The position numbers and the translations under genes are program-made. A stretch of 64,000 nucleotides of DNA from ZC4RG30 sp965652645. GTDB lineage: Bacteria; Pseudomonadota; Gammaproteobacteria; Steroidobacterales; Steroidobacteraceae. The notes beneath the pieces were generated by a model that was not told where the DNA came from, made no database searches, and saw nothing but the letters and a program-made list of their open reading frames with translations. The first letter of the stretch is position 1. Each line of letters begins with the position of its first letter. The DNA lies in the NCBI GenBank assembly GCA_965652645.1, contig CBFGXE010000011.1:17021-81020 (forward strand), in the 5' to 3' direction. This document shows positions 44,030-52,241 of the stretch, piece after piece.

Positions 44030-45497
44030 GTGCCGTCGACCCCCTGCCGGTCGTCCCGGCGCCGCCTTCCGTGGCCCGCTGGGGCATGCGGATGCGGAAA
44101 TGCGCACCCGGCCACTGTCCATCGACGATTTCGATTTCCCCGCCATGTGCGTTGACGAATTCCATCACCACCGACAGGCCGATGCCGGTGCCCTTGATAT
44201 GACCCGCCGGCGCCTTGCCGGTGTAGAACGCCTCGAAGACCTGCCTTCGTTCCTCCGGGGGTATGCCCGGACCACTGTCGGCGACCTCCAGGACCAGCTC
44301 CCCGGCCTCGGCGCGGGCGCGGATGTGGATGGTGCCGCTCCGCGGAGTGTACTTGATGGCGTTGGACAGCAGGTTTTCCAGGATCAGCCGGAGCTTGCCC
44401 CGGTCGGCGCAGACGGTCAGGTCTTCCACGTTCACGTCCAGCCGCACGCGCTGGGAGAGCAGGGCCAGCTGCTGGTTCTCGATGATCTGCTTCACCACGG
44501 GGCGCAGGCGGAACTCGGTGACCTCCAGTCCCACGCTGCTGGTCTGCCAGGCCGAGAAGGACAGCAGGTTCTCGATCATGCGCTGCAGGCGGATGCCGTT
44601 CTCGCGCAGGATGCCGGTGACCTCGCGCTGTCCGCCCTGCAGTTCGCCCACCGCGCCATCCATCAGCAGCTCGGTGCCCTCGCGGATGTTGGCCAGCGGC
44701 GTCTTCAGCTCATGCGACATGTGCCGCAGGAAGCGGTTGCGCTCCTGCGCCAGTTCCAGCAGCCTCAGGCGCAGCCATTCCAGCTGCCGGCCGAGTTTCT
44801 CGATGTCGCGTGGGCCGGCCACCTGGATGCTCCGGTGCAATGCTCCGCTGCCCAGCTCGCTGATGGCGCGGTCGATCTGGCGCAGCGGCCGCACCACCTT
44901 GAACGAGAACAGCACCACGGCGATGGCCGTGAGCGGCACCAGTGGCACGAAGCCCCAGAAGAGCAGCGTCTGGGCACGCTCGGTGCTGGCGCGCAGGTCG
45001 GCGGTGTCCGTGTCGATCTGCTCGTTGATGCGGGTGGAAACAAGGCTGGCGATGCGTCGCAGCCGCTCGAAGGCGGCATCGATTTGCGCTGGCACCGCGT
45101 TGCCGTCGCGGATGCTGCGGCTCATGTCCGCCCGCAGCGCATCGAATTCCGCCAGCGCCGCGCGTGCCTCCTTGTCGCGCAGGTAGGCGGAGAGGTAGCT
45201 GCTGATCTCGTCCAGGCGCGCGTCCTGGTCCATGTAGGACTTCAGCTGGTCCTGGTAGGTGTTGAGCGTGGCAGGGTCGAGCAGCAGGAACAGCCGGGCC
45301 TGGCTGGAGACGGCCGCAGCCTGTTCCTGGCTGCGCCGCGTGGCGGTCACGCCCTCGGTGATGATGCGTTCGCTGGAGGTCACCAGCTGGCGCAGTTGCA
45401 CGCCGGCGGTGACCAGCGCGGCGATCAGCGGCAGCGCGATGATGGCCAGTGCCAGCAGCACCAGCGAGCTCAGCGATTGCGGCCGCAGCAACTTCAT
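44019..45497 (-). CDS. GlrK/QseE-like sensor histidine kinase
   Basis: 492-residue inner-membrane kinase. Transmembrane helices at about 13-33 and 180-202 flank a helical periplasmic sensor of about 145 residues. A HAMP domain follows, then the H-box FLRHMSHELKTPLANI (phospho-His), N-box LENLLSNAIKYTP, and G-boxes DSGPGIPP and GTGIGLSVV. All catalytic motifs are intact. It starts 6 nt after the galE stop and overlaps the QseG-like gene, so galE and the whole signalling set may be one transcript. The signal is unknown; envelope stress or surface sugars are guesses from context. Confidence 0.9.
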   Translation of the reverse strand: MKLLRPQSLSSLVLLALAIIALPLIAALVTAGVQLRQLVTSSERIITEGVTATRRSQEQAAAVSSQARLFLLLDPATLNTYQDQLKSYMDQDARLDEISSYLSAYLRDKEARAALAEFDALRADMSRSIRDGNAVPAQIDAAFERLRRIASLVSTRINEQIDTDTADLRASTERAQTLLFWGFVPLVPLTAIAVVLFSFKVVRPLRQIDRAISELGSGALHRSIQVAGPRDIEKLGRQLEWLRLRLLELAQERNRFLRHMSHELKTPLANIREGTELLMDGAVGELQGGQREVTGILRENGIRLQRMIENLLSFSAWQTSSVGLEVTEFRLRPVVKQIIENQQLALLSQRVRLDVNVEDLTVCADRGKLRLILENLLSNAIKYTPRSGTIHIRARAEAGELVLEVADSGPGIPPEERRQVFEAFYTGKAPAGHIKGTGIGLSVVMEFVNAHGGEIEIVDGQWPGAHFRIRMPQRATEGGAGTTGRGSTAHAA

Positions 45498-45503
45498 CCG
45501 GCG

Positions 45504-46493
45504 TTACCAGGGGTCCTTCAGCAGCTTGCGCTCCCAGTCCAGTGAACTGGCGACGATGCCATCAAGGTTGTCCAGCCGCGGTTTCCAGCCCAGCACCTGG
45601 CGGATGCGGGCGGACTTCGCCACCAGGCTGGGTGGATCGCCCGCCCGGCGCGGCATTTCCACGATCTTCAGTGGCGCGCCGCTCACGCGCTGCACGCTGT
45701 CGAGTACCTCGCGCACGCTGTAGCCATGCCCGTAGCCGCAGTTCAGGGTCTCGGACCGGCCGCCGCCGCGCAGGTAGTCCACCGCCAGCAGGTGCGCGTC
45801 GGCGAGGTCGACGACGTGTATGTAGTCGCGCACGCCGGTGCCATCGGGCGTGGGATAGTCGGTGCCGAAGATGCTCACGGATTCGCGCCTTCCCACGCTG
45901 GCCTCGCAGGCCACCTTCACCAGCAGCGTGGCCTTGCGCGTGGACTGGCCGATGCGTCCCTCCGGATCGGAGCCGGCCACGTTGAAATAACGCAGCACCA
46001 CGTAGCGCAGGTCGGTGGCCGCGCCCAGGTCGCGCAGCATCCACTCCGACATCAGCTTGGAGGTGCCGTAGGGATTGATGGGGGAGAGCTGCGAATCCTC
46101 CGCCGCGAGGCCGGACCCGGGAATGCCGTATACCGCGGCAGTGGAAGAGAATACGAAGTGCTTCACGCCGCCCGCGGCGCAGGCAGCCAGCAGGCTGCGT
46201 GTCTGGCAGGTATTGTTGCCGTAATACTTGAGCGGGTCGGCCACCGACTCAGGCACGATGGTGTGGGCGGCAAAGTGGACCACGGTGCGGATGCCATGTT
46301 CCCTGAGCAGGCCCGTGACCAGCTGCGCGTCGCCGACGTCGCCGGTGACCAGCTTCACGCCGGCCACCGACCGGGCGAAGCCGGTGGAAAGGTTGTCGAG
46401 CACCACCACCGATTCGCCGCGGGCAAGCAGCTGCTGTACCGTGTGGCTGCCGATGTATCCCGCGCCGCCGGTAACCAGTATCGTCTCGCTCAC
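45504..46493 (-). CDS. galE: UDP-glucose 4-epimerase
   Basis: NAD-dependent short-chain dehydrogenase/reductase-type epimerase interconverting UDP-glucose and UDP-galactose (or UDP-GlcNAc/GalNAc), 329 residues. The NAD motif is GGAGYIGS, the catalytic Ser lies in VFSSTAAVYG, the Tyr/Lys pair is YGTSK, and the substrate loop contains RYFNVAGSDPEGRIGQ. The GTG at 46493 follows a strong AAGGAG, better than the in-frame upstream codons. It is likely the first gene of a transcript including the two-component system. Confidence 0.94.
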   Translation of the reverse strand: MSETILVTGGAGYIGSHTVQQLLARGESVVVLDNLSTGFARSVAGVKLVTGDVGDAQLVTGLLREHGIRTVVHFAAHTIVPESVADPLKYYGNNTCQTRSLLAACAAGGVKHFVFSSTAAVYGIPGSGLAAEDSQLSPINPYGTSKLMSEWMLRDLGAATDLRYVVLRYFNVAGSDPEGRIGQSTRKATLLVKVACEASVGRRESVSIFGTDYPTPDGTGVRDYIHVVDLADAHLLAVDYLRGGGRSETLNCGYGHGYSVREVLDSVQRVSGAPLKIVEMPRRAGDPPSLVAKSARIRQVLGWKPRLDNLDGIVASSLDWERKLLKDPW

Positions 46494-46513
46494 CGCATCT
46501 CCTTCGTGACAAC

Positions 46514-47524
46514 GTGCCAGCACATCATTATGCCGCCCTGACTCCCGACGTGGTGCTTGCCGCGGCCGAGGCCGCCGGACTGCTGGCCGACGGGCGCCTG
46601 CTGCCGCTCAACAGCTACGAGAACAGGGTATACCGGATCGGCCTGGAGGAACCGCTGGCGCGCGCGTCCCGTGACGCGATCGCCACGCAGGTGGTGGCGA
46701 AGTTCTACCGCGAGGATCGCTGGAGCGATGCACAGATCCAGGAGGAACATGCCTTTGCCCTGGAACTGGCCGGCGCCGAACTTCCCGTGGCAGCGCCGCT
46801 GGTGGTGGAGGGCGCCACGCTGCTGCGCCATGCCGGCTTCCGCTACGCCCTGTTCGAATGCCGGCCGGGCGCGGGCCCGGACCTCGACCGTCCCGGCGAC
46901 CGGCAACTGCTTGGCAGGACGCTGGGCCGCCTGCACGCCCAGGGTGCACGCCGGTCTTTCCGGCATCGTCCCGATGTGCGCGACTGGCGGCAGGGTGCGC
47001 GGGCGCGCGAGCTCATCCTCGGCCTCGGGCTGGTGCCCGCGCCACTGGATGAACGTTACGCGGAAGTCTCGGGGCAACTGGTGCAGGCGATTGCCGCCTG
47101 CCATGGGTCGGTGGGTGCCACGAGGCGCCTGAGGCTCCACGGGGACTGCCACCCCGGCAACATCCTCTGGCAGGCAACCGGTCCGCTGTTCGTGGATTTC
47201 GACGACAGCCTCACCGGCCCCGCCGTGCAGGACCTGTGGATGTTTGCTGCCGGCACGCCGGAGCAGATGCGGCGCGAGTGGGGCGAGCTGCTTGATGGCT
47301 ACGAGCAGTTCGCGCACCTGGACGAAGGCGAGGCGCTGCTGATCGAGGCACTGCGCGCCACGCGCATGATGAACCACGCTGCCTGGATCGCGCAGCGCTG
47401 GGATGACCCTGCCTTCCCTCTGGCCTTCCCCTGGTTCGGGGAACCACGCTACTGGGAGCGGCACATCGATGAGTTGCGCGAACAGCTGCCGGCATTGGAT
47501 GATCCGCCCCTGATGCGGGCCTGA
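46514..47524 (+). CDS. srkA: stress-response kinase SrkA/YihE-like protein
   Basis: 336-residue aminoglycoside-phosphotransferase-fold Ser/Thr kinase of the YihE/RdoA type, linked in E. coli to stress survival. Catalytic elements are LRLHGDCHPGNILW (catalytic Asp and Asn) and FVDFDDSLTGP (metal-binding Asp). N-terminal LNSYENRVYRIG and VAKFYREDRWS are family blocks. The GTG at 46514 is the best available start, only 20 nt from the divergent galE start, so the two 5' regions must overlap. Confidence 0.9.
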   Translation: MPAHHYAALTPDVVLAAAEAAGLLADGRLLPLNSYENRVYRIGLEEPLARASRDAIATQVVAKFYREDRWSDAQIQEEHAFALELAGAELPVAAPLVVEGATLLRHAGFRYALFECRPGAGPDLDRPGDRQLLGRTLGRLHAQGARRSFRHRPDVRDWRQGARARELILGLGLVPAPLDERYAEVSGQLVQAIAACHGSVGATRRLRLHGDCHPGNILWQATGPLFVDFDDSLTGPAVQDLWMFAAGTPEQMRREWGELLDGYEQFAHLDEGEALLIEALRATRMMNHAAWIAQRWDDPAFPLAFPWFGEPRYWERHIDELREQLPALDDPPLMRA

Positions 47525-47548
47525 GCGCCTGCCTTGCAGGGACCAGAA

Positions 47549-48040
47549 ATGAAGACTGCAGCCGTGGCGATGCTGGCGCTGGCACTGGTGCTGGCCGGTT
47601 GTGACGACGGGCCGGCGCCGCAAGAGCCGGCCTCCACCACAAGTTCCGGCGGCGGTTCGGAGCGCAGCGCGGCCAGTGATGCCGTGGCTGCCGTGCTCAC
47701 GTCCTCCGGCACGCCCGTGGCACGACTGTCCTTCGTGGTGGGGTCACGGCCGGTGGCGGGCGTGCCCTTCAAGGTCAGCCTCATCGCGTCCGCGGGCACG
47801 GACATCCCCGCGCTGGAAGTTGCCGCTTCCTCGGGCACCCTCGAGGTGCAGCCCGCGTCGGGTGTGCTGGCCCTGCAGGGTGGTCAGCCGGCCACGCATG
47901 AACTCACCGTTACCTCCGCGGAGGAAGGACTGGCGGAGTTCACGGTGCGGTTGAAGGCCGATGGTGCGGCAGAGGCGGTATATGCCATTCCCGTGCTGGT
48001 GATGGCGGCGGACACGGCGCCCGCGGACGAAGGCGGCTGA
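47549..48040 (+). CDS. hypothetical lipoprotein
   Basis: 163-residue protein I do not recognise. The signal sequence MKTAAVAMLALALVLAGC ends in a lipobox, predicting a lipoprotein. A low-complexity Ser/Gly/Ala linker covers about 20-45. The remaining about 110 residues alternate short hydrophobic strands (RLSFVVGSRPVAGVPFKVSL, ATHELTVTSAEEGLAEFTV), suggesting an immunoglobulin-like beta sandwich. It lies 24 nt after srkA and may share its transcript. Confidence 0.75.
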   Translation: MKTAAVAMLALALVLAGCDDGPAPQEPASTTSSGGGSERSAASDAVAAVLTSSGTPVARLSFVVGSRPVAGVPFKVSLIASAGTDIPALEVAASSGTLEVQPASGVLALQGGQPATHELTVTSAEEGLAEFTVRLKADGAAEAVYAIPVLVMAADTAPADEGG

Positions 48041-48052
48041 TCGCCGCCCGGT

Positions 48053-48523
48053 TCAGACGAATCCGATCCAGCGGCCGAACACGATCACCGCGGCCCAGCA
48101 CAGCATGGAGATGGCGCCGGCCGCGCGGGCGCCGCCAGGCGTGCGGCCGTTGTCCCAGCTGGCCACGCTGCGCCAGGTGACGAGCTGGAAATAGAGCATG
48201 TTGAGGCCGGCCACCACGAGCAGGCCCATCTTGATGAGGAAGGGCGTCTTCTCGGTGTAGGAGACGGCGTTGGCCATGAACAGCAGGATGCCGGTGGTGG
48301 CGGCGCCGGCGAAGGCCAGCCAGGTCAGTGGCAGCAGCCGCTCCGACAGGTAGGTGACGCGCAGGTGCTGCGAGGCCAGCCCGAGCAGGCGGGCATCCAC
48401 GGTGAAGATGGTGCCGGCCACGGCGGCCAGGAAGATCACGTGCAGGGATTCCACGTAGGGGAACCAGCTTTCGCCCACGATGACGGCGAGCGGGGTGTTC
48501 TGCAGCCAGTCGAAGAAGTTCAT
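48053..48523 (-). CDS. small four-helix membrane protein (paralog A)
   Basis: 156 residues with four predicted transmembrane helices (about 28-48, 65-85, 97-117, 133-153). It resembles an uncharacterised family that I believe is DUF6644. The first 25 residues are amphipathic (FFDWLQNTPLAVIVGESWF). The same layout recurs in the gene directly upstream, two bases away; both start with a D/F-W-L segment and share SVHI/SLHV and FAGRYI/FGRWIGF end motifs. Function unknown. Confidence 0.75.
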   Translation of the reverse strand: MNFFDWLQNTPLAVIVGESWFPYVESLHVIFLAAVAGTIFTVDARLLGLASQHLRVTYLSERLLPLTWLAFAGAATTGILLFMANAVSYTEKTPFLIKMGLLVVAGLNMLYFQLVTWRSVASWDNGRTPGGARAAGAISMLCWAAVIVFGRWIGFV

Positions 48524-48524
48524 T

Positions 48525-49004
48525 TCAGAATGACTCGTAGTAGGCGATGTAGCGGCCGGCGAACATGATGCCCATCCACAGCAGCACCGTGAGCAGGGCA
48601 CCCGCGCGGTGCAGGCCGGAGACCGGCTGCTGCTGGCGGCGCGACACCGCTCCCAGCCACAGCGTGAGCAGGATCACCATGAGCAACATGATCATCTTCG
48701 CGTAGAACATGGCGTTGGTGATGGTGCGATGCGGCTCGGCGATGATCAGCAGCAGCCCGGTTGCGGCCAGCACCACCAGCAGGATCCAGATATGCCGCGA
48801 GAAGCGCGCCGTGATGGCATGCAGCGGTTCGGCGGCGAGGCCGCGACCGACGAAACGCAGCGCGATGATCAGCGCGGCCGCGAACAGCAGCGACAGGGCC
48901 AGGATGTGCACCGACTGGATGGCGGGGATCGCCCATGTGGTCGACTGGATGGCCTGGCTGAAGCCGGTCGATGCCAGCCAGTCACTGAACTGCTGCAGGT
49001 CCAA
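48525..49004 (-). CDS. small four-helix membrane protein (paralog B)
   Basis: 159 residues, four transmembrane helices, paralogous in layout to the next gene and probably co-transcribed with it. The start is taken as a TTG at 49004 preceded by AAGAGA; no ATG or GTG fits the conserved N-terminus MDLQQFSDWLAS. A conserved His in QSVHILALS and another in EPHRTITNAMFYAK could bind metal or haem, but I cannot show this. Confidence 0.73.
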   Translation of the reverse strand: MDLQQFSDWLASTGFSQAIQSTTWAIPAIQSVHILALSLLFAAALIIALRFVGRGLAAEPLHAITARFSRHIWILLVVLAATGLLLIIAEPHRTITNAMFYAKMIMLLMVILLTLWLGAVSRRQQQPVSGLHRAGALLTVLLWMGIMFAGRYIAYYESF

Positions 49005-49078
49005 TTCTCTTACCCCCGTTGGCGTCGGGTGGCCGTGCAGTCGCTATGCGGCGGGCGGCCTCCGATCAGTTTGATTGC

Positions 49079-49084
49079 AGTATA
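49079..49084 (-). promoter_or_regulatory. -10 element for the small membrane-protein pair
   Basis: On the minus strand the sequence reads TATACT, 74 nt before the TTG start at 49004, in a 114-nt gap between the TetR gene and paralog B. The TetR gene is transcribed toward this gap in the same direction, so the site could give independent expression. No -35 match was found. Confidence 0.35.
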
Positions 49085-49118
49085 GGCAGTAATCGCCGGT
49101 GAGGCGAGCGGCGAGGGC

Positions 49119-49748
49119 TCAGCGGCGCCGCTGGGCCACCCGGTCGAGCACCAGTCCCAGCAAGCGGTCGACGTAGGGCCGGTCGATGGGCATGCGGCTC
49201 ACCAGCACGCGATGGAAGATGGGTCCCCACAGTGCGTCGGCCAGCACCTCGATGTCCACGTCGCGACCCAGTTCGCCGGATTCCTGCGCACGCTGCAGCA
49301 GCCGGATCGCCGCGCCGTAGCGCGGTGCCACGAAATCGGTGCGCAGCACGCGGCTGGTTTCCTGGTCTTCCTGGCCGAGGGCGATCAGCTCGCGCAGCAG
49401 CGGGCCGGCGCGGCCGCGGTAGATGGCGGCGGCGCGATGCACATGGGCGCGCAGGTCGGCCAGTGCGCTGCCCGTGTCGGGCACCGCATCCAGCTGCGGC
49501 GCCAGCGCCACCAGGAAGGCCTCGATGGCCAGCTTGCCCTTGGTCTGCCACCAGCGGTAGATCGTGGCCTTGCCGGCGCCGGCGCGCGCGGCCACGCCCT
49601 CCACGGTGAATCCGGCAAAGCCGCTTTCGCGCAGGATCTGGTAGGCCGCCTTCAGGATGGCGCTGCGCGAGGCATCGGATCGGGGTCGGCCGGGACTTCG
49701 GGAACTGCGGGAACTGCGGGCTGGAGGTCGCTTGCGCGCGGGGCTCAT
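49119..49748 (-). CDS. TetR-family transcriptional regulator
   Basis: 209 residues. An Arg/Ser-rich N-terminal tail (about 1-28) precedes the TetR DNA-binding domain ILKAAYQILRESGFAGFTVEGVAARAGAGKATIYRWW (about 31-68). The rest is a helical ligand-binding domain of the TetR_C type. It has a candidate -10 TATACT (complement of 49780-49785). It is upstream of and co-oriented with the two small membrane-protein genes, which are its most likely targets. The ligand is unknown. Confidence 0.88.
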   Translation of the reverse strand: MSPARKRPPARSSRSSRSPGRPRSDASRSAILKAAYQILRESGFAGFTVEGVAARAGAGKATIYRWWQTKGKLAIEAFLVALAPQLDAVPDTGSALADLRAHVHRAAAIYRGRAGPLLRELIALGQEDQETSRVLRTDFVAPRYGAAIRLLQRAQESGELGRDVDIEVLADALWGPIFHRVLVSRMPIDRPYVDRLLGLVLDRVAQRRR

Positions 49749-49870
49749 CGATCTTCGGATGGCAGGAGTGTGGCCCTGCAGTATATCGGATGCCCGGGCC
49801 GCTTCCGGGGGATTGCCGGGCCGGCCCGGTTCCCGGACGCGGGGCCTGCACCGTCCGCTGGCTGCTGACT

Positions 49871-49876
49871 TAAACT
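49871..49876 (+). promoter_or_regulatory. -10-like element close to the FmdB-family start
   Basis: TAAACT lies only 7 nt before the ATG at 49884, so transcription from it would begin at or next to the start codon. The intervening bases (TCCGGCC) contain no ribosome-binding site. Confidence 0.4.
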
Positions 49877-49883
49877 TCCGGCC

Positions 49884-50144
49884 ATGCCGATCTACGATTT
49901 CAGGTGCCGACGCTGCGGCCATGCATTCGAGCAGGTGGTGAAACTGGGCCAGACGCCGCCGTGCCCGGCCTGCGGCGACGCGGAGCCTGAAAAGCAGTTT
50001 GCATTCTCTGCCGCGGTCAGCACGGAAAAGACCCGCGGGCGCGCCCTTGCCGAAGCGCAGGGCAGGGCGAGGTTGATCAAGAAAGAGAAGGACCACGCCC
50101 ACCGCGAATACCTGCAGAACCACATCAAGGACCACGGCGGCTGA
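49884..50144 (+). CDS. FmdB-family zinc-ribbon protein
   Basis: 86 residues. The N-terminal zinc ribbon has C-x2-C pairs (CRRCGHAF at about 8-11 and CPACGD at about 31-34) after the family start MPIYDFRC. The C-terminal half is charged and helical, ending HIKDHGG. FmdB-like proteins are proposed regulators, but their role in proteobacteria is unclear. It is a stand-alone gene without a Shine-Dalgarno sequence. Confidence 0.88.
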   Translation: MPIYDFRCRRCGHAFEQVVKLGQTPPCPACGDAEPEKQFAFSAAVSTEKTRGRALAEAQGRARLIKKEKDHAHREYLQNHIKDHGG

Positions 50145-50200
50145 ATCGGTTCCGGGCTCCGCCGGCGGCCTGAAGCGTCGCATCCGCCGCCGGAACTCGC

Positions 50201-50206
50201 TACACT
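50201..50206 (+). promoter_or_regulatory. -10-like element close to the MscS-family start
   Basis: TACACT lies 9 nt before the ATG at 50216 with no ribosome-binding site between. The predicted transcript would start about 3 nt upstream of the ATG. Confidence 0.4.
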
Positions 50207-50215
50207 CTGCGCCCG

Positions 50216-51463
50216 ATGGAATGGTCTGATGTTTCGTTCGCGGCGCTCCAGGATCGCCCCTGGGTGCTGATGGCCGCGCAGCTTGGTCTCCTCGCCGTCG
50301 CGGTCTGGCTCTCCGACGTCATCGCCCGGTTCGTGCTGGTGCGCGTGCTGGGTCGCGCGCTGCGCAGCGTGCCGGGCTACTGGTACGAGGCGCTGATCGA
50401 CCATGGCGTGATCCCGCGCCTTGCCCACGCCGCGCCCGCCCTGGTGATCCACCATGGCATCGGTTTCGTCACCGGCCTGCCCGAGGCACTGGTGCTGGTG
50501 GTGCGGGGCGTGGCCAGTGCCTACGTGGTGCTCACCATCGCGCTGGCGTTGGGGCGTCTGCTCAATGCGGCAGGCTGGCTGTACGAGAGGGTGGATGAGG
50601 CCCGCGCCCAGGCCCGCCCCATCAAGGGTTACCTGCAGCTGGTGAAGATCGGCATCGCGCTGATCGCCGGCATCCTGATCATCGCCACGCTGTTCCACCG
50701 CGATCCGCTGCTGCTGCTGTCGGGCCTGGGCGCCATGACGGCGGTGCTGATGCTGGTGTTCAAGGACACGCTGCTCTCGCTGGTGGCCAGTGTGCAGCTC
50801 TCCAGCAACGACATGCTGCGGGTGGGCGACTGGATCGAGATGCCGCAGCTGCACGCCGACGGCGACGTCATCGACATCTCGCTGCATACCGTGAAGGTGC
50901 GCAACTGGGACAAGACGATCACCACCATCCCCACCTGGCGGCTCATCAACGAGAGCTACAAGAACTGGCGCGGGATGTTTGAATCCGGCGGGCGGCGCAT
51001 CAAGCGCTCGCTGTACCTTGACCAGACCTCGGTGCGCTTCCTCAGCGAGGAGGAGCGCGGCCGGCTGCAGCGCATCGCGCTGCTGGACGGATATCTCGAG
51101 CGCAAGCGTGCGGAGCTGGAGGAGCACAACCGCCGGCTGCTCGCTGCGGGCAAGGACCCGGTGAATACCCGGCGCGTGACCAATGTGGGAACCTTCCGTG
51201 CCTACGTGCAGGCCTACCTGCAGTCGCATCCATCGATCAACCAGGACATGACCTGCATGGTGCGGCAGCTGCAGCCCGGGCCCACCGGCCTGCCGCTGGA
51301 GCTGTACTGCTTTACCGCGAGCACGAAGTGGGCGGAATACGAGGGCATCCAGGCGGATATCTTCGACCACCTGTATGCCATCCTGCCCGAGTTCGGGTTG
51401 CGCGTGTTCCAGCAGCCCGCCGGCTCCGACGTGCAACGCGCGCTGGCGGGACCTGCGGCCTGA
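50216..51463 (+). CDS. MscS-family mechanosensitive channel (YbdG/MscM-like)
   Basis: 415-residue inner-membrane channel. About five transmembrane helices (within about 15-185) are followed by the MscS pore/beta region LVFKDTLLSLVASVQLSSNDMLRVGDWIEM. A beta-domain insert (RRIKRSLYLDQTSVRFL...) precedes the C-terminal domain VELYCFTA-like LELYCFTASTKWAEYE. The length and the VRNWDKTITTIPTWRL block match YbdG, a miniconductance channel protecting against osmotic downshock. It is five bases from the phosphatase gene. Confidence 0.92.
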   Translation: MEWSDVSFAALQDRPWVLMAAQLGLLAVAVWLSDVIARFVLVRVLGRALRSVPGYWYEALIDHGVIPRLAHAAPALVIHHGIGFVTGLPEALVLVVRGVASAYVVLTIALALGRLLNAAGWLYERVDEARAQARPIKGYLQLVKIGIALIAGILIIATLFHRDPLLLLSGLGAMTAVLMLVFKDTLLSLVASVQLSSNDMLRVGDWIEMPQLHADGDVIDISLHTVKVRNWDKTITTIPTWRLINESYKNWRGMFESGGRRIKRSLYLDQTSVRFLSEEERGRLQRIALLDGYLERKRAELEEHNRRLLAAGKDPVNTRRVTNVGTFRAYVQAYLQSHPSINQDMTCMVRQLQPGPTGLPLELYCFTASTKWAEYEGIQADIFDHLYAILPEFGLRVFQQPAGSDVQRALAGPAA

Positions 51464-51467
51464 CTGC

Positions 51468-52154
51468 ATGACGCCGCGCCAGGCAACCTGGATGGCGCGG
51501 GGCCTGCTGGCGATGCTGCTCGCGGGGCTGGCCGCCTGCCAGGCGCATCCGCCCATGTCCGGGGCCGTGCACTGGTACCGCAATTCCGCCGAGCTGAAGG
51601 CCATCTTCGAGCAGACCTTCGAGGTCGCGGCGCGGGAATTGCGGGCGCGTTCGACGGGGATGGCACCCGGCACCTGGGCGGTGATCCTCGACGTGGACGA
51701 GACGCTGCTGGACAACTCCGGATACGTGGTGGAGTTCGGTCGCTACAGCGCGCCCACCTGGGACACCTGGACCGCGCGCCAGTCGGCCCCGGCCCTGCCG
51801 GGTGCCGCGCGATTCACTGGCATCGTGCGCGGGCTGGGCGGCCGCGTGGTGCTGGTGACCAACCGCGAGCAGAAGGCCTGCGGCGACACGGAGCAGAACC
51901 TGAGGCGCGTGGGCATCACCTACGACCGCATCCTGTGCATGACCGATACCGCCGACAAGAATCCCCGCTTCGCCGCCGTGCAGTCCGGCGCGGGCGGCGC
52001 CACGCCCCTCGAGGTGCTCATGTGGTTGGGCGACAATATCGAGGATTTCCCCGGCATGTCGCAGCAATGGCATGAACCCGGGGAATTCGGCTCACGCTAC
52101 TTCGTGCTGCCAAATCCCTCCTATGGCTCCTGGGAGGAGCTGCCGCGGCGCTGA
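51468..52154 (+). CDS. HAD-superfamily acid phosphatase lipoprotein (e(P4)-like)
   Basis: 228 residues. The signal sequence ends in a lipobox (LAGLAAC, about residue 24), predicting a lipoprotein facing the periplasm or surface. HAD motif I is ILDVDETLLDNS (nucleophile first Asp), motif II VVLVTNRE, and motif IV MWLGDNIEDF. This fits class C/e(P4) acid phosphatases, which remove phosphate from nucleotides. It ends 87 nt before the uronate transporter gene; I see no link to that pathway. Confidence 0.88.
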   Translation: MTPRQATWMARGLLAMLLAGLAACQAHPPMSGAVHWYRNSAELKAIFEQTFEVAARELRARSTGMAPGTWAVILDVDETLLDNSGYVVEFGRYSAPTWDTWTARQSAPALPGAARFTGIVRGLGGRVVLVTNREQKACGDTEQNLRRVGITYDRILCMTDTADKNPRFAAVQSGAGGATPLEVLMWLGDNIEDFPGMSQQWHEPGEFGSRYFVLPNPSYGSWEELPRR

Positions 52155-52159
52155 CCGGC

Positions 52160-52189
52160 TTGGAACTTGCCTTGGCAGGGCACTAGACT
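52160..52189 (+). promoter_or_regulatory. candidate promoter of the hexuronate MFS gene
   Basis: TTGGAA (52160-52165) and TAGACT (52184-52189) are separated by 18 nt. The predicted start, near 52196, lies just before a pair of inverted repeats and leaves a leader of about 46 nt with GAAGG near the ATG. Confidence 0.45.
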
Positions 52190-52199
52190 CAACCGCTTG

Positions 52200-52230
52200 C
52201 GCCGACGGGGGGTCGGCGGTCGTTCGACCG
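52200..52230. promoter_or_regulatory. tandem inverted repeats in the MFS leader (possible operator)
   Basis: Two perfect palindromes adjoin: CGCCGAC with GTCGGCG around a 5-G loop (52200-52218), and CGGTCG with CGACCG around TT (52217-52230). They lie between the predicted transcription start and the ATG at 52242. This could be an operator for a GntR- or LacI-type uronate regulator, or an RNA hairpin; no such regulator gene is in the window. Confidence 0.4.
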
Positions 52231-52241
52231 GCGAAGGCAAC

